Below the pieces are notes generated by a model. The model made no database searches, was not told the origin of the DNA, and saw only the letters and a program-made list of their open reading frames with translations. Of a stretch of DNA of 64,000 bases, positions 26,332 to 35,873 are shown piece after piece; position 1 is the stretch's first letter; each line of letters begins with the position of its first letter. Location of the stretch: contig NZ_JAQIBC010000002.1 of assembly GCF_030347995.1 (NCBI RefSeq), positions 62,001-126,000 on the forward strand, given 5' to 3'. The translations under genes were made by a program, and so were the position numbers. This stretch comes from Sulfurovum xiamenensis (GTDB lineage: Bacteria > Campylobacterota > Campylobacteria > Campylobacterales > Sulfurovaceae).

Positions 26332-26607
26332 ATGATTATCTGTAGCTGTATACTCCATCTAGAACTGCCTTATGTCCAATCACTCAAAGGGCGCAGAAGT
26401 GTTACAAACAGTATGAAAGAGAAGCTGAAAGCATTTAATGTTTCTGTGATGGATATCAGTGGTGAGTATGCCAAAGAGGCTGATATCGCTTTTGTTTTTC
26501 TCTCTCCAAATGCGCTTAAAGCCACACAATACCGTGAAAAGATTGAACAGATGCTTGAGAGGAATTTTTCAGAATATCACTTTGAACTGGAGTATGAAGA
26601 GATCTGA
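26332..26607 (+). CDS. DUF503 protein
   Basis: A 91-residue protein with the DUF503 opening pattern, in which LPYVQSLKGRR matches the family's SLKxKR motif. It is a small alpha/beta cytoplasmic protein; some homologues sit in translation operons, but the function is unknown. It starts 7 bases after the Lon-like stop, so it is probably in the same operon. Confidence 0.85.
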   Translation: MIICSCILHLELPYVQSLKGRRSVTNSMKEKLKAFNVSVMDISGEYAKEADIAFVFLSPNALKATQYREKIEQMLERNFSEYHFELEYEEI

Positions 26608-26630
26608 ATCTATCAAAACGAATGTTTTTA

Positions 26631-27275
26631 TCATTTCGTATCTGCATGATCAGATCGGTAAACCGTGTAAAGAAAAACACCTGTACCTATCAAAAATCCT
26701 GTGAGAAAAAGTATCCATGGAAAGTCTGTAGGTATATTCTGATCAAGTATGGATGAAACGGGTATCATAAAAGAGAGGATAATGAGAAGTGCTGAAAAGA
26801 TCCCAATTAGGATAAAGCTTCTGTCAAAATGAAAAAATCGTTTTTTCTGATGATAAAACAGTAGGGTCGTGCCAGCATAGATGAACCCTATGGATACTAG
26901 TAGAGGTGCCCAGACGGGTCCAACCCAAGGTGCAGGGATAAGAAAGAGTATATCCCATGTGTTCAGACTTTCAGGCCAATCAAGAAGCAGTTTTAAAAAA
27001 ATATAGTAGAAAATATCCCACAGTCCAAAGAGTAGGAAAAAAGCTGCGAACCGGCTTTGTACTCTTTTGTATGCCAGAGATACGGTCGCCCAGATCAAGA
27101 GCAGTGTTGCTGCTTCACGAAGCAGTTCGGTCAACAGAATACGATCCTCTATTATGACCAAAGGAAATGAAAAACCTTCAGGATAATAGATATCACGTAG
27201 ATAAATAACCACAGCCGCCTCCATATATCCAAAGACAACACCCCATATGGTCAACCATAATAGCTGTTTTAACAT
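26631..27275 (-). CDS. Conserved multi-pass membrane protein, function unknown
   Basis: About 214 residues with six hydrophobic helices and a Tyr/Trp-rich middle (WDIFYYIFLKLLLDWPESL, then PAPWVGPVWAP). No family is recognised. Three ATGs follow one another; the third, at 27275, is best spaced from AAAGG. It is convergent with the DUF503 gene and lies just downstream of the Mut7-C gene on the same strand. Confidence 0.6.
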   Translation of the reverse strand: MLKQLLWLTIWGVVFGYMEAAVVIYLRDIYYPEGFSFPLVIIEDRILLTELLREAATLLLIWATVSLAYKRVQSRFAAFFLLFGLWDIFYYIFLKLLLDWPESLNTWDILFLIPAPWVGPVWAPLLVSIGFIYAGTTLLFYHQKKRFFHFDRSFILIGIFSALLIILSFMIPVSSILDQNIPTDFPWILFLTGFLIGTGVFLYTVYRSDHADTK

Positions 27276-27291
27276 CATCATCCTTTATTGG

Positions 27292-27780
27292 TTAAGATTC
27301 CAATACCTGGTCCAAATAGGCCTTCATATGTCGGTAATGGTCACCCCGCCAGTAGATACGGTCACAGCTAGGACAGTATTCAAAATAATCAAAATACTTT
27401 TTGACCTTTTCAGGCAGACGATCCAGCACCTTCTCTTTTTCAATTATCTGTAGTGGAGTGTTGCAGACGATACATCGGCTGAAAGGAGAAGGTTGCACTT
27501 TTAGTTTATAGTGGTCTATCACTGTTTTTAATTGTGCTTGAGTCTCTTTCTCCTCTAAAAAAAATACAGGAGCTTTTTTACGTTCTGAAAGAGAACGATC
27601 TTTGGTAAGAATCGTACGATCCTCATCGTTTGCTATTCGCAGCAGCTCATCATCTTCTATATGTGGAAAGTAAAGGGTGTCAATACCCAGAAGTCGAAGA
27701 TATTTTGCCAGTTTACCTAAATGGCAATCAGCGATGAACTTTATGCTGCTGTTTTTAGCAAAATGATGGGAATATTGCAT
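27292..27780 (-). CDS. Mut7-C RNase-domain protein with zinc ribbon
   Basis: A 162-residue protein. The first ~90 residues have the PIN-like Mut7-C pattern (FIADCHLGKLAKYLRLLG, then ILTKDRSL with acidic residues in the likely active site). The C terminus has a zinc ribbon of two Cys pairs, CIVC and CPSC. Members are predicted RNases. The start overlaps the stop of the upstream small gene (TAATG), so the two are coupled. Confidence 0.85.
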   Translation of the reverse strand: MQYSHHFAKNSSIKFIADCHLGKLAKYLRLLGIDTLYFPHIEDDELLRIANDEDRTILTKDRSLSERKKAPVFFLEEKETQAQLKTVIDHYKLKVQPSPFSRCIVCNTPLQIIEKEKVLDRLPEKVKKYFDYFEYCPSCDRIYWRGDHYRHMKAYLDQVLES

Positions 27781-28028
27781 TACTTACGAGGTGTTTCCTC
27801 GGAGACAACAGTCCATTCTGCAAGGCTTGTCGGGAAGTTTTCAAGCTCATTTCTAAATCTATCCCATTCAACATAGTCTGTATTAAATGTGGCAACATCT
27901 TCGGCAGCCTGTTCTGCAGTTTGATATTCACCAAGCAGTTCTTCACCAATCCAAAGCTCGTACTGTAAAAGACCTTTCTGAACGATCGTAAATGTCCCCA
28001 CGTCAGAATTATAAATGTAGTTTTCCAT
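27780..28028 (-). CDS. Small hypothetical protein
   Basis: An 82-residue acidic protein without signal peptide or membrane helix. It is rich in aromatic residues and Glu (for example LQYELWIGEELLGEYQTAEQAAEDV). No family is recognised. One-base overlap with the Mut7-C gene suggests a joint operon; a good AGGTAG stands before the ATG. Confidence 0.6.
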   Translation of the reverse strand: MENYIYNSDVGTFTIVQKGLLQYELWIGEELLGEYQTAEQAAEDVATFNTDYVEWDRFRNELENFPTSLAEWTVVSEETPRK

Positions 28029-28128
28029 ATACTACCTCCATGCATGTATAATATAAAGGAATGCATCCAAACCTCTTGAACTCTACAGCTTTGTATAACT
28101 GCCTTTTACATATTTTAGCACAAAGACA

Positions 28129-28158
28129 TTGACATTTCTTTTATTTATTTGTTAGTAT
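28129..28158 (+). promoter_or_regulatory. Putative sigma-70 promoter of nfeD-slipin operon
   Basis: TTGACA (28129-28134), an 18-base spacer and TAGTAT (28153-28158), about 40 bases before the start codon at 28199. Confidence 0.5.
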
Positions 28159-28198
28159 AAGTATTAGTTGTCCTTTATATTGATGAGAGGTATATACG

Positions 28199-29494
28199 AT
28201 GAAGCGCTTATTTTTTTTACTACTTATCATATTTTTTCCGATTATCGCCAGCACTTCTACGGTCATAAAATTAGAGATAAAGGGTGCAGTAGGGCCTGCA
28301 AGCAGTAACTATCTTAAAGAAGGTATGGCAGCTGCAGTGCAAGACAATGCCCAGATGATCTTGATAGAACTTGATACACCTGGAGGCCTTTCTACTTCTA
28401 TGAGGGAAATGATACAGGAGATCACGAACAGTACCTTGCCAGTGATCACCTATGTCTCTCCCAAAGGTGCACGGGCTGCAAGTGCGGGAACCTATCTTCT
28501 CTATGCATCTCATGTTGCAGCCATGGCACCCGGAACCAACCTTGGTGCAGCAACACCGATCAGTTTGATGCCTGTACCAAAAATGACCGATGCAAATACC
28601 AGTGCACCTTCATCACTTGAGAAAAAGGTCATCAATGATGCTATGGCCTACATCAAAAGTCTGGCTGAACTTAATGATCGCAATATCACATGGGCAATGG
28701 AGGCGGTTAAAGAGGCTAAAAGTATCTCTGCCAAAGATGCACTTCGCTATCATGTGATCGATATGATGGCTGAGAATAGTATAGAACTCTTGAACAAACT
28801 GGATGGAACACGCCTTAGAGTCTCTGGAAAAGAGGTCATACTCAGTACAAAAAATGCTCTGATACATCCCTTTGAACCTGACTGGAAAACACAACTTTTA
28901 ATGATCATCACCGACCCCAATATCGCCTATATGCTTTTACTCATAGCCATATACGGGATCTTTTTTGAATTGGTCAATCCAGGTGCCATATTCCCCGGCG
29001 TGATAGGTGTCATATCGGGTGTGATCTCTTTGTATGCACTGAATATGCTTCCTTTTAATTATGCGGGATTACTGCTGATACTATTGGGTATAGCTTTTAT
29101 GGTTGCAGAAGTGTTGATCGTAGGGTTTGGTATATTGGGGATCGGCGGAGTGGCTGCTTTTGCCTTTGGTTCACTGCTTCTTTTTGATACCGATACACTG
29201 GGAAGCGGGGTCTCCATTCCACTTATTATTGCCTTTACCTTGGTAAGTCTGGCTTTTTTCATCTTTTTGATACGTTTTCTTATTAAATCAAGGTCTGTCA
29301 AAATAGTCACCGGCGTAGATGAGATGATAGGTTCCACTGCTGAAGTCCTTGACTCATCTGAAAAAGGATATCGTGTGCGCTGCCATGGTGAAGTATGGTA
29401 TGCTGAATCTGACAGTGACCTGGATATCGGTCAAAAAGTGCGTGTGGAGAGTCTATCAGGATTAGTTCTCCACGTCAATCCAATAAAGGAGTAA
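28199..29494 (+). CDS. NfeD-type membrane serine protease (long form)
   Basis: A 431-residue protein. Signal peptide at ~1-18, then a ClpP/SppA-like protease domain with LDTPGG and ARAASAGTYLLYA, where the Ser of AASAG is the expected nucleophile and a Lys in KSISAKDAL the base. Four membrane helices (~235-360) and a C-terminal OB-fold (NfeD) domain follow. In the archaeal pair this protease cleaves the hydrophobic tail of the partner slipin. The partner gene starts 4 bases downstream, which supports this role. Confidence 0.93.
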   Translation: MKRLFFLLLIIFFPIIASTSTVIKLEIKGAVGPASSNYLKEGMAAAVQDNAQMILIELDTPGGLSTSMREMIQEITNSTLPVITYVSPKGARAASAGTYLLYASHVAAMAPGTNLGAATPISLMPVPKMTDANTSAPSSLEKKVINDAMAYIKSLAELNDRNITWAMEAVKEAKSISAKDALRYHVIDMMAENSIELLNKLDGTRLRVSGKEVILSTKNALIHPFEPDWKTQLLMIITDPNIAYMLLLIAIYGIFFELVNPGAIFPGVIGVISGVISLYALNMLPFNYAGLLLILLGIAFMVAEVLIVGFGILGIGGVAAFAFGSLLLFDTDTLGSGVSIPLIIAFTLVSLAFFIFLIRFLIKSRSVKIVTGVDEMIGSTAEVLDSSEKGYRVRCHGEVWYAESDSDLDIGQKVRVESLSGLVLHVNPIKE

Positions 29495-29497
29495 ATT

Positions 29498-30259
29498 ATG
29501 TTACCTATATTACCAATGACGACTGTCTATATCGTGATGATATTGATCATTTTTTTGGCTGCTGCCATTCGGATTTTACGTGAGTATGAGCGTGGAGTGA
29601 TTTTTACGCTTGGACGCTTTACCGGTGTGAAAGGCCCTGGTCTGATCATATTGATACCGTTTATACAGAGAATGGAACGGGTGGATCTGCGTATCATTGT
29701 TTTGGATGTACCAGAGCAGGATGTCATTTCACATGATAATGTTTCTGTGAATGTCAATGCCGTAGTCTACTTTCGAGTAGTTGATCCTGAAAAAGCGATC
29801 ATACAGGTAGAGAATTTTTATGCTGCAACCAGTCAGCTTGCCCAGACGACTCTGCGTTCTGTCCTGGGTCGACATGAACTTGATGAGATGCTTGCAGAAC
29901 GGGAACAGTTGAACTACGATATACAAGAGATACTTGATAAACAGACCGACACCTGGGGTATCAAGATTTCCAATGTTGAGATAAAGCATGTAGACCTTAA
30001 TGAAAGTATGGTTCGTGCCATTGCCAAACAGGCTGAAGCAGAACGGGAACGTCGTGCGAAAGTGATCAATGCCAAAGGAGAACTTGAAGCAAGTAAAAAC
30101 CTTGTTGAAGCGGCTAAAATTCTTAGTGACAATCCTCATGGTATACAGTTGCGCTATCTGCAGACTTTGAGTGATATATCCAATGACAAGACCAATACAG
30201 TGGTCTTTCCTTTCCCATCTGATTTTCAGCAGTTTATGAAGGGGATCGTAAAAGAGTAA
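29498..30259 (+). CDS. Slipin / stomatin-like SPFH membrane protein
   Basis: A 253-residue SPFH protein. One N-terminal membrane helix (~6-24) is followed by [14 protein letters not shown] and the band-7 domain ([18 protein letters not shown]), then a Glu/Arg-rich coiled coil around [18 protein letters not shown]. It forms membrane microdomain oligomers. The operon pairing with the NfeD-type protease is the classic one. Confidence 0.95.
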   Translation: MLPILPMTTVYIVMILIIFLAAAIRILREYERGVIFTLGRFTGVKGPGLIILIPFIQRMERVDLRIIVLDVPEQDVISHDNVSVNVNAVVYFRVVDPEKAIIQVENFYAATSQLAQTTLRSVLGRHELDEMLAEREQLNYDIQEILDKQTDTWGIKISNVEIKHVDLNESMVRAIAKQAEAERERRAKVINAKGELEASKNLVEAAKILSDNPHGIQLRYLQTLSDISNDKTNTVVFPFPSDFQQFMKGIVKE

Positions 30260-30368
30260 CTGATGCAATGTTTATTGATGGCTGATTTTGTTCTTTAACA
30301 AAGGTTGCTATTCATGAATACAATTGGGATGGTACAGTATGATGGAGAAGACAATAAAGGGTAGAAAA

Positions 30369-31124
30369 ATGCTTTCATTTATAGCTGTATTGGGAATCTT
30401 TTACGTGCTAATGTGTTTTTTACTTTTTGTCTTTCAGCGCCAGATAATTTACTTGCCGAGCACTGAGGTAAGTGTTCCGGATGTAGCATATACTCTACTA
30501 GATACAGGTGAAGTGCGTATCAAGGTATGGACACTTAACCCAGGTAAGGAGAAAGCGCTTATCTACTTTGGAGGCAATGCTGAGAACGTTGCATATAACA
30601 TTGATGATTTTCGAAGCATTTTTGCCGACCGTACAGTTTACCTCGTCAACTACCGTGGTTATGGAGGGAGTAGTGGATCCCCATATGAAGGGGGTCTCTA
30701 CAGTGATGCATTAGCCGTTTACGATCATTTTATTAAACTCCATAGTACAATTTCGACTATGGGTAGAAGTATCGGAGGGGCTGTAGCAACATACTTGGCT
30801 TCCAAACGCAATATAGATAAGCTGATCCTTGTGACACCTTTTGATAGTGCAGTCAATGTAGGTAAAAAAATTTATGGATTTTTCCCTATTGATCTCATCA
30901 TCAAAGAACGTTTGGATTCGGTCGGAAGAGCTGCTGATATCACCACAGATACACTGATCATAGCAGCGGGAAATGATAGGGTTATCCCTTATGAGAATAC
31001 CCAGAATTTTATCCACTCTTTTAATAAAACAGAGGTTGAAACTGTGACACTCAGCAATGTAGGGCATAATACTGTACACCTACACCCTGATTATAAAGAG
31101 ACCATTGCATCGTTCATGAGATAG
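30369..31124 (+). CDS. Alpha/beta hydrolase with N-terminal membrane anchor
   Basis: About 251 residues. A hydrophobic helix (~3-22) anchors it to the inner membrane; the alpha/beta fold follows with VNYRGYGGSSG, the nucleophile elbow MGRSIGG, an Asp in AGNDRVIP and His in VGHNTVH, completing the triad. It resembles the ABHD13/BEM46-like group; the substrate is unknown. The start at 30369 is chosen for AAAGGG at 30356-30361; earlier in-frame starts (TTG 30324) lack a site. Confidence 0.8.
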   Translation: MLSFIAVLGIFYVLMCFLLFVFQRQIIYLPSTEVSVPDVAYTLLDTGEVRIKVWTLNPGKEKALIYFGGNAENVAYNIDDFRSIFADRTVYLVNYRGYGGSSGSPYEGGLYSDALAVYDHFIKLHSTISTMGRSIGGAVATYLASKRNIDKLILVTPFDSAVNVGKKIYGFFPIDLIIKERLDSVGRAADITTDTLIIAAGNDRVIPYENTQNFIHSFNKTEVETVTLSNVGHNTVHLHPDYKETIASFMR

Positions 31125-31160
31125 TTTTTAATTTTTAGTACAGGTTGGATTTGTAAATAT

Positions 31161-33152
31161 CTATTTTATGGTTTTGCTATTGGAAAAAGTGTTCCAGTCA
31201 ATAGACGGCATCTTTTCAAGACGTGCTTCATATTGCTCTTTTGTAATACCCTCATACGGCATTTGTTTGTAAGATCCTTTGTACGAATGCGGAAGCATAG
31301 AGACCGACTTGATTAGTGGTACAAATTCTCTTAACATATCATCGATCTGATCTCCCTCTCTGTTTGGATCAAAATAGATCGTACAACTCACCATATTATC
31401 GCTCCATTCTCTCTGTAACATGGCTAAGATGGAAAACTGCTCCCATGCTGAAACGAGGGTCGCATTTCTTGTTTTTCCATGATCAACAGGAAATTCGAAA
31501 ACAGTTGTATTGGTACTATAATGATCCTCTTCATACGGTACCCCTGCCTCATTGAGTATATGACAGATAGGTGAAGTGTTAGCTACACGTATACGGCGTA
31601 TGGCATACTGAAATGTCGGGAAGTGCATCCCTGAACTACATCCGACCAATTGGCTGATTGTTCCAGATGGTTTCACTGTTGTCACTCTGATGGATACAGG
31701 AATACCTGCTTCTTCTGCCAATGCCTGATTGACAGAACGTACAAGGTTGTACCCTTTTTTCAGTCTTGAGGTCAAATCGGCTATACCATCTCTATCAAGC
31801 ATATCTGCAATACCAGAAATACTGACACCGATCCGACGGTTTCGTGAAATGACCGCATTGGTTTCAGGGCGATGTGTCATAAGCAACGAGACTGTTGAAG
31901 CGTAAAACGTTGCATACTCCAATGCTTGATAGAAATCATCTTCGTTCACACATCGTGATGGAAAGACTTCAGAGAGATTACAGAGTTCAAAACTCTCTAA
32001 AGCAATTTCGGAGCAGGGGTTTGCCAGCGATGCACAGTCTTTGGACTCCTCACCGTAACGTGCATATTTTTGAACATTCATCTGGTTCATGATACCTGGT
32101 TCCCCATTCTCTCGAATATGTGCTGCGATCACCGAAAGCTTTTCAAGATCCTCTGTTTTAGTGAGTACGACCGTATTGTTTGAGACCCATCCGATGTCAG
32201 CACGTTCCGGGTTTTTTCTATAATCCTTCAATTCTAGAAAACTTATGTCATCGATTGATCCCAGTGCTATTTCCGCACTTCTTCGTACATTCCCTGCCAC
32301 AACACAGACACCGATCGCATTCATCACATCAGCCACACAGCGTGTCTTATCTATTTTATCCTGGCAATAATTGTCTAGCGAGTTTTCAATACGTTGATGT
32401 AACACTTTTAATGGAGCAGGGCCGGATGCAGTACCACCAAATCCACGGATCGGTGATCCCTCAGGACGTATCAGACTGTAATCAAAAGAAAACCATGGTG
32501 CTTTTTTTGTGTAGCTCTCTATCAAGAGTTTGACGGATTCTACCCACCCCTCTCTACTGTCCGGAATGGTATAGGTACTTGGAGCATTTTTATCTGGTAT
32601 GGAAACATTTTTTCCCTGCCATGCAGTATTAAAACCAACACCGACCCCGCACATGAGCATATCCATGGTCCATTCTGCTGCGAGCGAAAGATTTGTTGTA
32701 TCCACGGCACCACAATTGTTTAATGCCGCACCTCCACGTTCATAAATATACTCTGTACCCATGATCCAAAGACCTCTTCCTGGTGGAAGCCACTTCATAT
32801 TGAAGATGGAAAGCGCAAGTTTTTGAGCATATTTTTGCCATTTTACTTCATCCCAGAATAAAGCGTTTGAAAGGTAATGATCTTTGCGTACTGACATCAC
32901 ACCATTGATCACACGTATGACAGTATCTGCCCAATGTTCCTGAGAACCGTCAGATTTGATCCTGCTGTAGGTACGGTAGTAGACTGCCTCACCAAAGCCG
33001 CCAAAGCCGAACTTCGCTTTTTTGTCAAAGAGTCTCTTGCAAAACGTTTTTTCCAGCGTGAACCGTTCTTTGATGACTTTTTGGGAGTGGGCCGTTTTTT
33101 TATTTTTTTGATGCAAGATATAAATACTTTTTAATTGCTTGCATAAACGCAT
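31161..33152 (-). CDS. nrdJ: Adenosylcobalamin-dependent ribonucleoside-triphosphate reductase (class II), short C terminus
   Basis: Reduces ribonucleotides to deoxyribonucleotides using coenzyme B12. Key residues of the Lactobacillus-type monomeric enzyme are seen: ALNNCGAV (first redox Cys), NPCSEIALESFELCNLSE (radical Cys, Glu and second redox Cys), and KPSGTISQLVG. The usual C-terminal Cys pair that re-reduces the active site is missing: the frame ends at WNTFSNSKTIK with no Cys in the last ~55 residues. The start is uncertain; the ATG at 33152 overlaps the DJ-1 gene by 53 bases, and a later non-ATG start is possible. It would serve DNA synthesis independent of oxygen. Confidence 0.9.
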   Translation of the reverse strand: MRLCKQLKSIYILHQKNKKTAHSQKVIKERFTLEKTFCKRLFDKKAKFGFGGFGEAVYYRTYSRIKSDGSQEHWADTVIRVINGVMSVRKDHYLSNALFWDEVKWQKYAQKLALSIFNMKWLPPGRGLWIMGTEYIYERGGAALNNCGAVDTTNLSLAAEWTMDMLMCGVGVGFNTAWQGKNVSIPDKNAPSTYTIPDSREGWVESVKLLIESYTKKAPWFSFDYSLIRPEGSPIRGFGGTASGPAPLKVLHQRIENSLDNYCQDKIDKTRCVADVMNAIGVCVVAGNVRRSAEIALGSIDDISFLELKDYRKNPERADIGWVSNNTVVLTKTEDLEKLSVIAAHIRENGEPGIMNQMNVQKYARYGEESKDCASLANPCSEIALESFELCNLSEVFPSRCVNEDDFYQALEYATFYASTVSLLMTHRPETNAVISRNRRIGVSISGIADMLDRDGIADLTSRLKKGYNLVRSVNQALAEEAGIPVSIRVTTVKPSGTISQLVGCSSGMHFPTFQYAIRRIRVANTSPICHILNEAGVPYEEDHYSTNTTVFEFPVDHGKTRNATLVSAWEQFSILAMLQREWSDNMVSCTIYFDPNREGDQIDDMLREFVPLIKSVSMLPHSYKGSYKQMPYEGITKEQYEARLEKMPSIDWNTFSNSKTIK

Positions 33153-33615
33153 TGAGGTCCGAAGGTTGCCTCGAAGTGATCAGGTTTCTATCGATGACTA
33201 CTTTCTCATCTTTATAGATGGCACCGGCATCTTCAAGTTCTTTTGCAATGCTTTTATAGCCTGTTGCAACTCTTCCTTCCATGACACCAGCTGAAATGAG
33301 TATCTGGGGACCATGGCAGATAGCTGCAACCAGTTTATCATGGTCAAAAAAGTATCGTGCTATTTCTAATGCCTTTTCTTCTTGACGTATCAAAGAGGGA
33401 CTTTTGCCTCCAGGAAGGATCAATATGTCATACTGCTTGGGATCTACCTCATTGAGGGTTATTGTGGCATAGACATTAAATCCATGTTTTCCTATAATAG
33501 CACCTTTTTTGGTAGAGGCTATGTCTACATGTATACCTAGTTCCCCAAGAGATTGATAGGGTATTTTCAACTCAGAGTCTTCAAAAAGATCTGCACTGAT
33601 GATCAAAGCTTTCAT
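33100..33615 (-). CDS. DJ-1/PfpI family protein
   Basis: A 171-residue class-I glutamine-amidotransferase-like protein. AAICHGPQILISAG holds the nucleophilic-elbow Cys and neighbouring His, and ILILPGGKSP and an early Glu complete the family pattern. PfpI/DJ-1 members are proteases, glyoxalases or deglycases; the exact reaction is open. It overlaps the start of the ribonucleotide reductase frame. Confidence 0.9.
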   Translation of the reverse strand: MKALIISADLFEDSELKIPYQSLGELGIHVDIASTKKGAIIGKHGFNVYATITLNEVDPKQYDILILPGGKSPSLIRQEEKALEIARYFFDHDKLVAAICHGPQILISAGVMEGRVATGYKSIAKELEDAGAIYKDEKVVIDRNLITSRQPSDLNAFMQAIKKYLYLASKK

Positions 33616-33691
33616 ACTTTCCTCCTCACAAAATAAAGTGACAGGTTAAAAGAAGTATAACATATTACAGTGTCTAAATGATAATTATTGA

Positions 33692-33720
33692 TTGACAAAC
33701 ATATTAAAAAGTTATATACT
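33692..33720 (+). promoter_or_regulatory. Sigma-70-type promoter of the Hsp20 gene
   Basis: TTGACA (33692-33697), 17-base spacer, TATACT (33715-33720), 34 bases before the start. This is a near-consensus pair. No CIRCE or other heat-shock operator is visible. Confidence 0.65.
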
Positions 33721-33754
33721 AATTAAACAACATCTAATACACTAAGGAGCAACA

Positions 33755-34192
33755 ATGTTATTAACGAAATTTGACCCTATGAGAGATTTTAGAGATTTAG
33801 AAGAGAGAATGGCAAGTGCATTCAGATTGCCTGAAATCGGTAGCGAACTTTCAAATGTTTCCGGTTTTACGCCATCTGTGAATACAAGAGAAGGAGACTA
33901 TGCCTATCATGTAGAGGTTGATCTTCCTGGTGTTAAAAAAGATGATATACATGTTGATCTCAAAGACAATGTTCTGACGATTTCGGGTGAGAGAAAAACC
34001 AAAAAAGAGGTGAAAGAGAAAGATTATTATAAGAAGGAGAGCTCTTATGGTAAGTTTCAAAGAAGTTTTACACTGCCTGATAACACAGATGCTGAAAATA
34101 TAGAAGCAAATTGCAAGGATGGTGTACTGGAAGTAGTGATTCCGAAAGTAGAGAGAAGTAAAAAAGAGGCTAAGAAGATAAAAATAAAGTAA
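33755..34192 (+). CDS. Small heat-shock protein (Hsp20)
   Basis: A 145-residue alpha-crystallin-type chaperone. The domain (~40-140) shows VDLPGVKKDDIHVDLKDN, LTISGERK, FQRSFTLP and the GVLEVVIPK strand; the C-terminal tail is Lys-rich with a KIKIK end in place of a clear I-x-I motif. It holds unfolded proteins under stress. AAGGAG precedes the start. Confidence 0.95.
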   Translation: MLLTKFDPMRDFRDLEERMASAFRLPEIGSELSNVSGFTPSVNTREGDYAYHVEVDLPGVKKDDIHVDLKDNVLTISGERKTKKEVKEKDYYKKESSYGKFQRSFTLPDNTDAENIEANCKDGVLEVVIPKVERSKKEAKKIKIK

Positions 34193-34200
34193 TCTTTACG

Positions 34201-34224
34201 ATGAAGAGGTAGTCTCCTCTTCAT
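34201..34224 (+). terminator. Hairpin after Hsp20 gene
   Basis: A perfect 9-bp stem ATGAAGAGG / CCTCTTCAT with a 6-base loop starts 8 bases after the stop; it is followed by TAACTATTT rather than a strong T-run. Confidence 0.55.
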
Positions 34225-34316
34225 TAACTATTTAATGTCATGTTTGCATACCTCACAGTTCAATTATTCACTTTCCCTAAGAATATCTGTATCATATGAT
34301 CAATAGGAGCTTTATC

Positions 34317-34874
34317 ATGTTACGAAATATTCCTAATATATTAAGTCTATTCCGTATCATTGCAGCACCTTTTTTACTGCTTGCAGGCTGGTTGGGAATG
34401 GTAAATCTCTTTTATATTCTTTTTGGACTGATGCTGCTTTCAGATGCACTTGACGGCATCATTGCAAGAGTGTTGGACCAAACAAGTGAATTAGGTGCAA
34501 GACTGGACAGTTATGGTGATATTTTAACCTATCTATCTACGCCTTTGGCAGTCTGGTGGCTTTGGCCGGACCTTATCAAGAAGGAGATATACTATATCAT
34601 CGCGGCGATCATCATATATGTACTGCCTTCAGTATTTTCACTGATAAAATTTGGAAAGCTGGCAAGTTATCATACATGGATCACAAAATTTTCAGCTGTA
34701 ATGATGAGTATAGGTGTGGTTATACTACTTGGATTTGGTCATAATATTCTGTTTCATTTAGCAGTCTATTTTTTGGTGATTGAAATGATAGAAAATATTC
34801 TCATAACGATGATACTTCCTAAACAGTATACTGATGTCCACTCTCTCTGGCATGCCTGGAAAAAAAGAAATTGA
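34317..34874 (+). CDS. CDP-alcohol phosphatidyltransferase family protein
   Basis: About 185 residues with several membrane helices. The catalytic signature D-x2-DG-x2-AR-x8-G-x3-D-x3-D is complete in SDALDGIIARVLDQTSELGA plus RLDSYGD. It transfers a phosphatidyl group from CDP-diacylglycerol to an alcohol such as glycerol phosphate or inositol phosphate; the acceptor is not fixed. Start at 34317 from AGGAG seven bases before it. It overlaps the frame of the next gene only if that gene's long start is used. Confidence 0.87.
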   Translation: MLRNIPNILSLFRIIAAPFLLLAGWLGMVNLFYILFGLMLLSDALDGIIARVLDQTSELGARLDSYGDILTYLSTPLAVWWLWPDLIKKEIYYIIAAIIIYVLPSVFSLIKFGKLASYHTWITKFSAVMMSIGVVILLGFGHNILFHLAVYFLVIEMIENILITMILPKQYTDVHSLWHAWKKRN

Positions 34875-34896
34875 TGGCTATGGAATAAAGGAGGAT

Positions 34897-35850
34897 ATGT
34901 TGCAACTAACATTTTTAGGTACCAGTGCAGGTAAACCTACCAAAGAGAGAAATGTCTCTGCAGTGGGATTAGAGTTTGAACAGGACAACAAGTGGTATCT
35001 ATTTGATTGTGGTGAAGCAACACAACATCGGATTCTTAGAAGCAGGCTTTCTATTGGGAAACTTGATACGATCTTCATTACCCATATGCACGGAGATCAT
35101 TACTATGGCCTTCCCGGGCTGTTGAGCTCTAAAAAACTTGATACTGCTTTCAGACCTCTTACTGTATACGGCCCTACAGGTATCAAAAAATTTCTTGAGT
35201 GTGTAATTGATGTCTCCTTTGAAAATCTTGGATATGAACTAAACATCATAGAGTTTAAAGCAGAAGAGCGTATTCATTTTGATAAATTTTCATTGAAAAT
35301 CTTAGCACTTGAACACTCCATAGAAAGTTTTGCTTTTTATATTAAAGAGAATGATATCACCAACAAACTCAATGAAGAAAAATTGAGATCGATCGGCCTG
35401 GAACCTTCGCCATTGTATGGTGAGCTGCAAAGAGGTCAGAGTATTACATTTCAAGGTAAAAAACTAGAGCCTAAGGAGTACATGCTTTCACCTATAAGAG
35501 GAAGATCGTTGATTATCGCTGGTGATAACAGTAAGCCGGATATTTTGGGCAGTTATCTTGAAGAGATTGATCTTTTAGTACATGAGTGTACATATACACA
35601 AGAGGATTATGATCATCTTCAGGTAAAAGTCTTGCATACGACCGCAAAAGAACTTGGTAATGCCGTCCAAAAGAGTCGTGTTAAAAATCTGATCGCATCT
35701 CATATCAATCCAAGATATAACAACAATAGTACTAAGAGTGTTGAAGTGCTTTATAGTGAGATAAAAGAGTATTACAAAGGCAGCCTTTTCATTGCCAATG
35801 ATTTAGATGTGTATCGATTATATCGAGATGGAATGGTTGAAAAATTATAG
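34897..35850 (+). CDS. rnz: Ribonuclease Z (metallo-beta-lactamase fold)
   Basis: A tRNA 3'-end processing endonuclease. LTFLGTSAGKPTKERN opens the protein as in RNase Z; HMHGDHYYGLPGLL supplies zinc ligands, followed later by IIAGDNSKPD, LVHECTY and ASHINPRY. Length is ~317 residues. The start at 34897 follows AAAGGAGG and gives the family N terminus; a frame start at 34834 would add 21 unlikely residues inside the preceding gene. Confidence 0.92.
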   Translation: MLQLTFLGTSAGKPTKERNVSAVGLEFEQDNKWYLFDCGEATQHRILRSRLSIGKLDTIFITHMHGDHYYGLPGLLSSKKLDTAFRPLTVYGPTGIKKFLECVIDVSFENLGYELNIIEFKAEERIHFDKFSLKILALEHSIESFAFYIKENDITNKLNEEKLRSIGLEPSPLYGELQRGQSITFQGKKLEPKEYMLSPIRGRSLIIAGDNSKPDILGSYLEEIDLLVHECTYTQEDYDHLQVKVLHTTAKELGNAVQKSRVKNLIASHINPRYNNNSTKSVEVLYSEIKEYYKGSLFIANDLDVYRLYRDGMVEKL

Positions 35851-35873
35851 ATACCCATGTGATATGTCTATGA

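Noticed and set aside
33675-33690. Fur-box-like TGATAATTATTGA before the Hsp20 promoter
   Set aside because: Too short and imperfect, and no iron-linked gene is near.
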